Shown in pieces: positions 57,591-64,000 of a stretch of DNA of 64,000 nucleotides; positions within the stretch are counted from its first letter, which is position 1; the number at the start of each line of letters is the position of its first letter. A program made the position numbers and the translations under genes. The stretch is from positions 20,026 to 84,025 of the forward strand of contig JAGCNZ010000078.1 in assembly GCA_017645655.1 (NCBI GenBank). Reading direction: 5' to 3'. This DNA comes from Bacteroidaceae bacterium (lineage in GTDB: Bacteria; Bacteroidota; Bacteroidia; Bacteroidales; Bacteroidaceae). The notes under the pieces are model-generated. The model searched no databases, had not been told where the DNA came from, and saw only the letters and a program-made list of their open reading frames with translations.

Positions 57591-58939
57591 TATTTTCCCA
57601 CGCAGAAGTTGGCAAAGATGTTCTTGAGCACGTCTTCGGAGGTGATTTCGCTGCCGGTGATTTCGCCGAGGTGATGGAGGCAGCCGCGGAGGTCTTCGGC
57701 AACAAGGTCTGTGGGCGTTTGTTCGGCAAAGGCTTTCTTGGCGCGGCGGAGGGCTTTGAGTGCTTGCTTCAGGGCGTTGTAGTGGCGGACGTTTGTCACG
57801 ATGGCGTGTGTGTCGTCGAGGTTGGTGGGCAAGGAGACTTCCTTTACCAAAGCACTACGAAGGATGTCCAGACCGTCGCCATTGGCTGCTGAGATGTGGA
57901 ACAGACGGCTGTCCGGCTGACGATGATAGAGGTAGGAACTGCTGGGCAGGGTCATGTCGCACTTGTTGATGACCTGCATGACGATCTGGTCGTCCCTGAA
58001 GTCAATATCAGGGAATGGCTGGTTGCTTTCTGTCAGGAGAAGAATGATCTTGGCTTTCTCGGCAGCCTGCATGGAACGCTCTATGCCCATCCGTTCCAGC
58101 TTGTTTTGTGTGCTGCGAATGCCTGCTGTATCAATAAAGCGGAAAGTGATGCCGCCTATCTGTGTGGTGTCTTCGATGAGGTCACGTGTTGTTCCCTGAA
58201 TGCTCGATACAATAGCCCTTTCTTCGCCTACGAGGGCGTTGAGGAGGGTTGATTTGCCGACGTTTGGTGCGCCGATGATGGCGACGGGAATACCGTTCTT
58301 GATGGCATTGCCCACTTGGAAAGAGTCTGCCAATTGGCTGATATGAAGCTCAATTTTATCCATCAGCTCGGCAAGTTGGTTGCGATTGGCGAACTCGACA
58401 TCCTGGTCGTTAAAGTCAAGTTCGAGCTCAAGCAAGGAGGTGAGATGCAGAAATTGTCCTTGCAGGTCTTTGAGCTCTTGGCTGAACTGTCCGCGCATCT
58501 GGCTCATGGCCATTTGGTGAGTTGCCTGTGTAGAGGAAGAAATCAGGTCGGCCACGGCTTCTGCCTGACTGAGGTCGAGCTTGCCGTTCATGAAGGCTCG
58601 CATGGTAAATTCGCCGGGCTCGGCTTGACGTGCACCAGCCCAGATGAGTGACTCCAGAAGGTTCTTGACGATATAGGAGCTGCCGTGCAGACTTATCTCC
58701 GTGCTATCCTCGCCTGTGTAGGAATGGGGTGAGCGAAAGACGGAAACGAGGACATCATCGAGTTCCTTGCCGTCCATGTCCTTGATTTGCCCGAAGTGCA
58801 GGGAATAACCTTCTGCCTTGTCGAGCGACTTCGAGAAGATGCTATCGGTAATGGCAACGGCATCCGGTCCGCTGACGCGAATGATGGCAATGGCTCCACC
58901 TGGAGGCGTGGCAGGGGCGCAAATGGTATCCTGTTTCAT
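57590..58939 (-). CDS. mnmE: tRNA modification GTPase
   Basis: A 449-residue GTPase that with MnmG makes the 5-carboxymethylaminomethyl group on U34 of tRNAs. It has an N-terminal folate-binding domain (CAPATPPGGAIAIIRVSG; GEFTMRAFMNGKLDLSQAEA), G domain with GAPNVGKSTLLNAL, GTTRDL, DTAGIR and NKCD, and the C-terminal invariant CVGK. The coding end is intact, as expected if an island inserted there while restoring the gene. threonine aldolase lies 2 bp upstream in the same unit. Confidence 0.96.
   Translation of the reverse strand: MKQDTICAPATPPGGAIAIIRVSGPDAVAITDSIFSKSLDKAEGYSLHFGQIKDMDGKELDDVLVSVFRSPHSYTGEDSTEISLHGSSYIVKNLLESLIWAGARQAEPGEFTMRAFMNGKLDLSQAEAVADLISSSTQATHQMAMSQMRGQFSQELKDLQGQFLHLTSLLELELDFNDQDVEFANRNQLAELMDKIELHISQLADSFQVGNAIKNGIPVAIIGAPNVGKSTLLNALVGEERAIVSSIQGTTRDLIEDTTQIGGITFRFIDTAGIRSTQNKLERMGIERSMQAAEKAKIILLLTESNQPFPDIDFRDDQIVMQVINKCDMTLPSSSYLYHRQPDSRLFHISAANGDGLDILRSALVKEVSLPTNLDDTHAIVTNVRHYNALKQALKALRRAKKAFAEQTPTDLVAEDLRGCLHHLGEITGSEITSEDVLKNIFANFCVGK
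57595..57607 (+). repeat. mnmE 3'-end sequence matching the distal repeats (candidate att site)
   Basis: TTCCCACGCAGAA, read on the other strand, encodes the end of the invariant F-C-V-G-K tail of MnmE. The same 13 bases occur at 52179-52191. The 3' end of mnmE (thdF/trmE) is a known integration site for islands such as SGI1. Confidence 0.65.
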
Positions 58940-58941
58940 GT

Positions 58942-59976
58942 CTAGAGTGTCTTTAGGGCAGATTCAAGGGCTGCAAGGTCGCGGTCTGTCGTGGCCCAGC
59001 TCGTCACGAAGCGGCAAAGGGTGTGGTCTGCATCGATGGGCTCCCAAGTCTCGAAGAGGACGTCGTCGAGGATGTGCTTCATCTGCTCGTTTGTGAGCTC
59101 GACAAATTGCTGGTTGGTGCTGGATTCCCTTAAAGTTAAGCCTGCATCTGTGAAGAGTTGTCGCATTTTCATCGCCATGTCGATAGCGTGCTTGGCAATC
59201 TTCATGTACAGATTGTCCGTAAATAGCGCATCGAATTGTACGCCAGCAAGGCGGCTCTTGGCAAGCAAGGCTCCGTGTCGCTTTACGATGTTCATGAAGT
59301 GACGAGGGGCATTACCTTGAGGGAAGACGACTGCTTCGCCACAAAGCGCTCCGACCTTCGTGCCGCCAATATAGAAGACGTCACAATGCTGAGCTAGCCA
59401 AGCGAGGTCGAAATCACATTCGGAAGAAGCAAGTCCGTAGCCCAGACGTGCTCCGTCGATGAAGAGTTTCAGCTCATATTGACGGCAAATGGTAAGGATG
59501 TTTTCTATTTCTTTGGCCGTATAAACGCTCCCAAGTTCCGTGGGGAAGGTGATATAAACCATGCCCGGGATGACCATGTGCTCAAGTGTCGGGTCAGCAT
59601 GGAAAGCATTCAGCCAAGCTTTCAGTTCGCCTGCATCTATCTTGCCGCCGTGAGAGGGTAGGGTGATGACCTTGTGACCGCTGGCTTCGACTGCTCCCGA
59701 CTCGTGGACGTTGATGTGAGCCGTCTGTACGGCTATCACGCCTTCGTAGGTCTGAAGCATGCCGTCGATGACCGTCGCATTGGCCTGTGTGCCGCCCACG
59801 AGGAAGAAGATGTCGGCATCTGGGCACTTGCAGGCAGTCCTTATCTTGTTTCGAGCCTGTTCACTCCACTCGTCGAAACCGTAGGACTGGCTTTGCTTGC
59901 CGTTCGTCTCCAACAGATGACAAATCACTTCAGGATGGGCTCCGTTGTTATAATCGCTTTCGAAAGATGTTTTCAT
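58942..59976 (-). CDS. ltaE: Low-specificity threonine aldolase
   Basis: A 344-residue PLP enzyme (beta-eliminating lyase family) that cleaves threonine or allo-threonine to glycine and acetaldehyde. FLVGGTQANATVI and HINVHESGAVEASGHKV match the family, LFIDGARLGYGL gives the Asp-Arg pair near PLP, and FYIGGTKVGALCGEAV carries the PLP Lys. It is 4 bp after the phosphorylase gene and 2 bp before mnmE, a tight operon. Confidence 0.9.
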   Translation of the reverse strand: MKTSFESDYNNGAHPEVICHLLETNGKQSQSYGFDEWSEQARNKIRTACKCPDADIFFLVGGTQANATVIDGMLQTYEGVIAVQTAHINVHESGAVEASGHKVITLPSHGGKIDAGELKAWLNAFHADPTLEHMVIPGMVYITFPTELGSVYTAKEIENILTICRQYELKLFIDGARLGYGLASSECDFDLAWLAQHCDVFYIGGTKVGALCGEAVVFPQGNAPRHFMNIVKRHGALLAKSRLAGVQFDALFTDNLYMKIAKHAIDMAMKMRQLFTDAGLTLRESSTNQQFVELTNEQMKHILDDVLFETWEPIDADHTLCRFVTSWATTDRDLAALESALKTL

Positions 59977-59980
59977 GGCT

Positions 59981-60862
59981 TTAGATGCGGTCGAGGACGA
60001 GCTTGATGAGGTTGTCGATTGTGCCTTTGTAGTTGGTGTTCATCTCCTTTGCGTAGCGGTTGGCGATAACCATGCAGCAGGTCATGGCACGGTGTCCGAG
60101 CAAAGCAGCAAGTCCTGCAAGAGCCGACGACTCCATTTCGAAGTTGCAAATCTTCAGTTCTTTTCCGTCGGAAATATAGCGGAAGGACTCAATCTTCTCG
60201 TTCTGCTTGGGGTCTTGTATCTTGAGACGAATCTGTCGGCCTTGCGGTCCGTAGAAACCACCGCAAGCCACTGTGATGCCGCGAAGCATTTCCTTGCCTG
60301 CAACTTGCTCAATTAGGGAGGGATTTGCGGTTGCCACATATGGCGCTCCTTTCAGGGGACACCAGTCCATATGACGCGTGAAAGCCTCCTCCAGCTCAAG
60401 GTCGCAGACCTCATTACGGCCAGCATAGTAGTTGAGCAAGCCGTCAAAGCCGATGCTTTTCACGCTGGCAATGAATGTGCCGAGAGGTGCTTCGGGCTGA
60501 AGTCCGCCACATGTGCCGATGCGCACAAGCGTAAGTGTGCGATGCTCTGGCTTGTCCTGACGCTCCTTGAAATCGATGTTGGCGAGGGCATCCAGCTCGT
60601 TCATCACGATGTCTATGTTGTCGCAACCGATGCCGTGACTGAGGCACGTGATGCGTTTTCCCTTGTATGTGCCGGTGATAGTATGGAACTCGCGACTCTG
60701 TATGTCGCATTCCTTCGTCTCGAAATGCGAGGCAACTGTATTAACTCGGCCAGGGTCGCCAACGAGAACGACGCGGTCGGCCAGCTGTTCGGGCTTGATG
60801 TGAAGATGGAATGCGCTGCCATCTTCATTGATGATAAGCTCTGAGGGTTCGTACTTCTTCAT
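59981..60862 (-). CDS. Uridine phosphorylase-like nucleoside phosphorylase
   Basis: A 293-residue PNP/UDP-family enzyme. VVLVGDPGRVNTVASHFE holds the phosphate-binding Gly-Asp-Pro-x-Arg, VRIGTCGGLQPEAPLGTF is the second phosphate loop and NFEMESSALAGLAALLGH the ribose-binding Met-Glu. Bacteroidetes relatives are usually called uridine phosphorylase; the base specificity is not certain from sequence. It lies 11 bp after the PD40-like gene. Confidence 0.85.
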   Translation of the reverse strand: MKKYEPSELIINEDGSAFHLHIKPEQLADRVVLVGDPGRVNTVASHFETKECDIQSREFHTITGTYKGKRITCLSHGIGCDNIDIVMNELDALANIDFKERQDKPEHRTLTLVRIGTCGGLQPEAPLGTFIASVKSIGFDGLLNYYAGRNEVCDLELEEAFTRHMDWCPLKGAPYVATANPSLIEQVAGKEMLRGITVACGGFYGPQGRQIRLKIQDPKQNEKIESFRYISDGKELKICNFEMESSALAGLAALLGHRAMTCCMVIANRYAKEMNTNYKGTIDNLIKLVLDRI

Positions 60863-60873
60863 GGTGGATGATT

Positions 60874-62130
60874 TTATTTGTTAAGTTCGTTGCGACGTAT
60901 TTCCTTTTCGAGGTCGAGTATGTCGGCAGCGAGGCGTTCCACTTGGGATTCCAAAAGCAGGACTTGCGACTTTGTTTGTGAGCGCTGCCCTTCAGTCATT
61001 GTGGCATATTTTGCACGCAGGGTTGAAAGTTCCGCTGCTTTTGCCTCGCGTTCTTTCTGTTTCTCGAGCCAGTTTTTCACCTTCTGTTGTGCCTGCTGAT
61101 TCTTGAAATCAGACAGCGTATAGCAGGTCTTGCTGTCGTTTATGACGAAGGTAAAATCACGGCTCTTCGTTTCATTCTTAGAGCCCTGGCGTACCTCGGC
61201 AAGTCGCTTCTTTGCAGCATTGACCGCATTCATGTCTTTCCAAGTGTCTTTGATGGACGCGATGCGGGCCATTGATGCGAGTTTGGCTTTTCCAATCTGC
61301 TCTTCGTTGTAGATGCGACGGGTCTCTGTGGGGATGAATGTATAGAGGCAAACCTTGTCTTCCGGCTGGTTGCGATCGGTGACGAACCAGCCGAGCTGAT
61401 GAAACTCATCGATGACCATCAGGTAGTCGTTGGCAGGCGAGTTGAATGGCATGCCGATGTTTTCGGGGGCGAGGAACTGCTGGTTGTCGGTGTCGTAGCG
61501 TGTCATGAAGATGTCGTAGCCGCCGATGCTTTCCTCGCATACTGCGGCGTAGTACATCGTGATGCCGTCGGAGAGGACATAGGGGAAGTTGTAGCTTTCA
61601 CCTTCTTCCTCGCCGAGTCCTTTCAGCTGGTGTTCCATCGACCATTCTCCGCCGATGAGCGACTTCTCTTTCAGGCGCAGATGTCCTTTCTCATTGGCTT
61701 CGGAATAGACAATCCTGTTGCCAAGTTCGTTGCGGAAGAGCGTGCAACTTGCGCCTTTGCCGCTTTGGAAGAAATCGTTGTAGCCCATAATAGTGCCGCA
61801 TTCCTCCGAGAGTTTTATCTGTGCGAGGACGTCCTTTCTGGGCAGTATGACGCTGTCGATGAAGGTCACCTGCTCGGTGGCATGGAGTTTGAGTCGTGAC
61901 TTGCGTGCAGCTTCGAGCAGTTCTTCCTGCTGAATGGTCGGCAGTTTTTTCTTTGTGAGGTCAGCTATCTGATGCTCCAGGATTTCCTCCGCGAGGGCGA
62001 AATCATAGTCAGCCATTGCCTCTTGGGCAGTGACGGTGTATTTGGGCTCCTGTACCTTCTTGCCTCTACGCTGTGCTGTTGCCGTGATCGAGAAGCATAT
62101 GATGGCTATTATGGCAAGCGATTTCCTCAT
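60874..62130 (-). CDS. Secreted PD40/WD40-like beta-propeller protein with coiled-coil end
   Basis: A 418-residue protein with signal peptide (LAIIAIICFSITATAQ). The middle has PD40/propeller-like blades: YNFPYVLSDGITMYYAAVCE, GGYDIFMTRYDTDNQQFLAPENIG (a split pattern seen in PorE/OmpA-linked proteins) and SPANDYLMVIDE. The C-terminal 100 residues are a charged coiled coil (ENKQ...LESQVERLAADILDLEKEI). Function unknown. It is 10 bp after the DUF486 gene and part of the run ending in mnmE. Confidence 0.75.
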   Translation of the reverse strand: MRKSLAIIAIICFSITATAQRRGKKVQEPKYTVTAQEAMADYDFALAEEILEHQIADLTKKKLPTIQQEELLEAARKSRLKLHATEQVTFIDSVILPRKDVLAQIKLSEECGTIMGYNDFFQSGKGASCTLFRNELGNRIVYSEANEKGHLRLKEKSLIGGEWSMEHQLKGLGEEEGESYNFPYVLSDGITMYYAAVCEESIGGYDIFMTRYDTDNQQFLAPENIGMPFNSPANDYLMVIDEFHQLGWFVTDRNQPEDKVCLYTFIPTETRRIYNEEQIGKAKLASMARIASIKDTWKDMNAVNAAKKRLAEVRQGSKNETKSRDFTFVINDSKTCYTLSDFKNQQAQQKVKNWLEKQKEREAKAAELSTLRAKYATMTEGQRSQTKSQVLLLESQVERLAADILDLEKEIRRNELNK

Positions 62131-62140
62131 GTATTGGCAG

Positions 62141-62506
62141 TTATTTGAAGATGAAATATACGGCGAGGACCAGGCAGACGAGTGCTGCGAGGTGGTTCCA
62201 ATGCAGGTGTTGTCCCTGGAAAATCAGGTTTGCGATGATGCAGAAGACTATGAGGGAGATGACTTCCTGGATGACTTTCAGCTGCATTAGCGTGAATGGT
62301 CCGCCGTTGTCGATGAATCCGATACGGTTCGCGGGCACTTGGCAGCAGTATTCAAGGAAGGCAACTCCCCACGAGAAGGCTATGATGCCGAATAGTGGCC
62401 AGTTCGTCGAGACGCCTGCCTGGTTGAGTTTCAGGTGTCCGTACCATGCAAGCGTCATGAAGACATTGCTGCAAATCAGCAGTAGTATCGTGTAAAGTCC
62501 ACTCAC
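62141..62506 (-). CDS. DUF486/DMT-like small membrane protein
   Basis: A 121-residue protein with four hydrophobic segments (LLLICSNVFMTLAWYGHLKL; LFGIIAFSWGVAFLEYC; LKVIQEVISLIVFCIIANLI; ALVCLVLAVYFIF), matching the DUF486 family, half-size relatives of drug/metabolite transporters that probably dimerise. VPANRIG after the second segment is a family landmark. First gene of the five-gene unit ending in mnmE. Confidence 0.87.
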   Translation of the reverse strand: MSGLYTILLLICSNVFMTLAWYGHLKLNQAGVSTNWPLFGIIAFSWGVAFLEYCCQVPANRIGFIDNGGPFTLMQLKVIQEVISLIVFCIIANLIFQGQHLHWNHLAALVCLVLAVYFIFK

Positions 62507-62572
62507 TTTCTTAGTCTTTTATGGAAGTATGCCAAGTCGTTGAGAACCAGGTTGCCTGTTTCGAGAGAAAAC

Positions 62573-62681
62573 GTCACGTGGGATGATTGAAATTATCACG
62601 TGGGTAAAATTGAATTATCACGTGTTAAAATTAAAATATTACGTGGGTAAATTTCAATTATCACGTGTTGCATTTTCAGAC
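62573..62681 (+). repeat. 21-22 bp CACGTG-type repeats (array 7)
   Basis: Units: 62573-62594, 62595-62616, 62617-62637 (21 bp), 62638-62659, 62660-62681, with a weak unit after. They start GTCACGTGGG or ATCACGTG. The array fills the gap between gltD and the DUF486 gene. Confidence 0.9.
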
Positions 62682-62733
62682 GTCACCTGCCTCTCATCTT
62701 TTTGACATACTTTCCGTGCGTTAGTTTAATATG

Positions 62734-64000
62734 TTATTTCGACAGATATTCGTGCATTGCCGCTGCAGCACGACGTCCGTCGCCCATTGCCAGGATGACC
62801 GTCGCTCCGCCTCGAACGATGTCGCCGCCGGCGAAGATGGTCGGAATGTTGGTCTGCATGCCCTCGTTCACGACGATGGTGTTCTTGCGGCCGAGCTCGA
62901 GACCCTGTATCGAAGTGGGCACGATGGGGTTGGGACTTACGCCGACAGCCACGATGGCCTGGTCGATGGTAATCGTCTCTGTTGCACCCGGAATGGGCAC
63001 GGGAGAGCGACGTCCGCTGGCATCCGGCTCGCCGAGCTCCATCTTCTGGAGCACGACCTCACAGACATTTCCCTTCTCATCTGCGTGATACTCAATGGGA
63101 TTGTGCAGGGTCAGGAACTCGATACCCTCCTCCTTGGCGTGCTTCACCTCTTCGAGACGTGCAGGCATCTCTTCCTCGCTACGACGATAGGCGATAAACA
63201 CGCGCTCTGCACCCAGGCGTTTTGCGGTTCTGCAACTGTCCATGGCGGTGTTGCCGCCACCAACCACCATCACGTTCTTCGCTTTCTTGATGGGCGTGGC
63301 ATACTCCGGATTGCTTGCGTCCATGAGGTTGACGCGCGTCAGGTACTCGTTGCTCGACATGATGCCGTTCGAGTTCTCGCCAGGAATGCCCATGAAGTTC
63401 GGCAGACCAGCGCCGGAGCCCACGAAGATGCCCTTGTAGTCTTGTGCCTCAAGGTCAGCAATCGTGATGGTCTTACCTACGACGCAATCCTTCACGAAGC
63501 GTACGCCAATCTTCTCCAAGTTCTGTATCTCGACGTCAACAATCGCGTTAGGCAAGCGGAATTCGGGAATGCCGTACTTCAGCACGCCACCAATCTCGTG
63601 CAAAGCCTCAAAGACTGTCACGTCGTAGCCTGCTTTCGCCATGTCGCCCGCGAAACTCAATCCCGAAGGACCAGAGCCGATGACTGCCACCTTCTTGCCG
63701 TTCTTCTCAGCCACCTCGGGCAGCGACATCTGGCCGCTCTCGCGCTCGTAGTCGGCAGCGAAGCGTTCCAAGTTGCCGATGGCAACGGCAGGCTCGTTCA
63801 TCTTCAGGTGGATGCATTGAGCCTCGCATTGCTTCTCCTGAGGACAGACGCGACCGCAAACGGCAGGCAGAGCCGAGGTCATCTTCAAGACGCGGGCAGC
63901 ATTGAGGAACTCTCCGCGCTCGATGTTCTTGATGAACGACGGGATGTTGATACCGACGGGACAGCCCTGCATGCAGGTCGGATTAGCGCAATCAAGGCAA
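62734..64000 (-). CDS. gltD: NADPH-dependent glutamate synthase small subunit-like protein (5' end beyond window)
   Basis: The frame continues past the window end, so the N-terminus is missing. Visible parts: an N-terminal Fe-S ligand region (CLDCANPTCMQGCPVGINIP, CGRVCPQEKQCEAQC), an FAD Rossmann site (VAVIGSGPSGLSFAGDMA) and an NADPH site (VMVVGGGNTAMDSCRTAKRLG), ending in FAGGDIVRGGATVILAMGDG. The GltD-like fold transfers electrons from NADPH. Some Bacteroidetes have it alone or fused to a ferredoxin-NADP reductase-like part; the missing upstream part would decide. Confidence 0.88.
   Translation of the reverse strand, partial: CLDCANPTCMQGCPVGINIPSFIKNIERGEFLNAARVLKMTSALPAVCGRVCPQEKQCEAQCIHLKMNEPAVAIGNLERFAADYERESGQMSLPEVAEKNGKKVAVIGSGPSGLSFAGDMAKAGYDVTVFEALHEIGGVLKYGIPEFRLPNAIVDVEIQNLEKIGVRFVKDCVVGKTITIADLEAQDYKGIFVGSGAGLPNFMGIPGENSNGIMSSNEYLTRVNLMDASNPEYATPIKKAKNVMVVGGGNTAMDSCRTAKRLGAERVFIAYRRSEEEMPARLEEVKHAKEEGIEFLTLHNPIEYHADEKGNVCEVVLQKMELGEPDASGRRSPVPIPGATETITIDQAIVAVGVSPNPIVPTSIQGLELGRKNTIVVNEGMQTNIPTIFAGGDIVRGGATVILAMGDGRRAAAAMHEYLSK

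Overview
The window looks like chromosomal DNA of a Bacteroidales bacterium, most likely Prevotellaceae. The grounds are: Bacteroidetes-type promoters (TAnnTTTG about 20 bp after a TTG or TTTG) in front of many genes; a type III glutamine synthetase; a TonB-dependent receptor; FimB/Mfa2-like, DUF4421 and cyclophilin-like secreted proteins; and the short AMP nucleosidase form. No rRNA, tRNA, CRISPR array, transposase or integrase was seen.

Layout. 1-6.5 kb: the end of a membrane protein, then an agmatine-to-putrescine operon ending in glutamine synthetase (aguA-aguB-glnN, minus), diverging from a Nif3-like gene and a zinc-ribbon coiled-coil gene. 6.7-20.4 kb: a surface polysaccharide region in three transcription units. 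The plus unit has GT2, GH16 and a TupA-like ATP-grasp. One minus unit has GT4, an acyltransferase, a WbsX-like protein and GT2. The other minus unit has an SLBB export protein, Wzz, an O-antigen polymerase/ligase, a TupA-like ATP-grasp and an opine dehydrogenase. 21-28.5 kb: housekeeping genes (AMP nucleosidase, holA, pyrK-pyrD, trmD) with an HTH regulator and a zeta-like kinase paired with a small protein. 28.5-39.3 kb: envelope genes (beta-barrel protein, orphan Wza lipoprotein, FimB-like lipoprotein, TonB receptor, a large secreted protein) and an unusual winged-helix/HATPase-like regulator. 40-46 kb: YqiA-like hydrolase, ffh, folD, patatin-barrel protein, DUF4421. 46.6-51.8 kb: Cys-nucleophile hydrolase, cyclophilin-like protein, an AraC remnant, a porin-like barrel and a Ser-type sulfatase. 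57.6-64 kb: mnmE, threonine aldolase, uridine phosphorylase, a PD40-like protein, DUF486 and gltD (cut by the window end).

The most interesting segment is the AT-rich block at about 52.2-57.6 kb. It carries a Fic protein with a palindromic operator, a secreted protein of unknown function, and a PHP-domain/ABC-ATPase fusion with a small partner gene 3 bp downstream. The last 13 bases of the mnmE coding end inside the stop region (TTCCCACGCAGAA on the plus strand) recur about 5.4 kb away at the other side of the block, there as three tandem copies. This looks like an island inserted at the mnmE 3' end, with a candidate conflict/defence cassette inside.

A second theme is intergenic arrays of direct repeats with a strict 21-22 bp period. 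Seven arrays carry a CACGTG-type core, and two others (24.7 and 31.8 kb) have the same period but different sequence. Two CACGTG arrays extend into a 69-bp, almost perfect inverted repeat that brackets the whole wza-to-opine-dehydrogenase operon.
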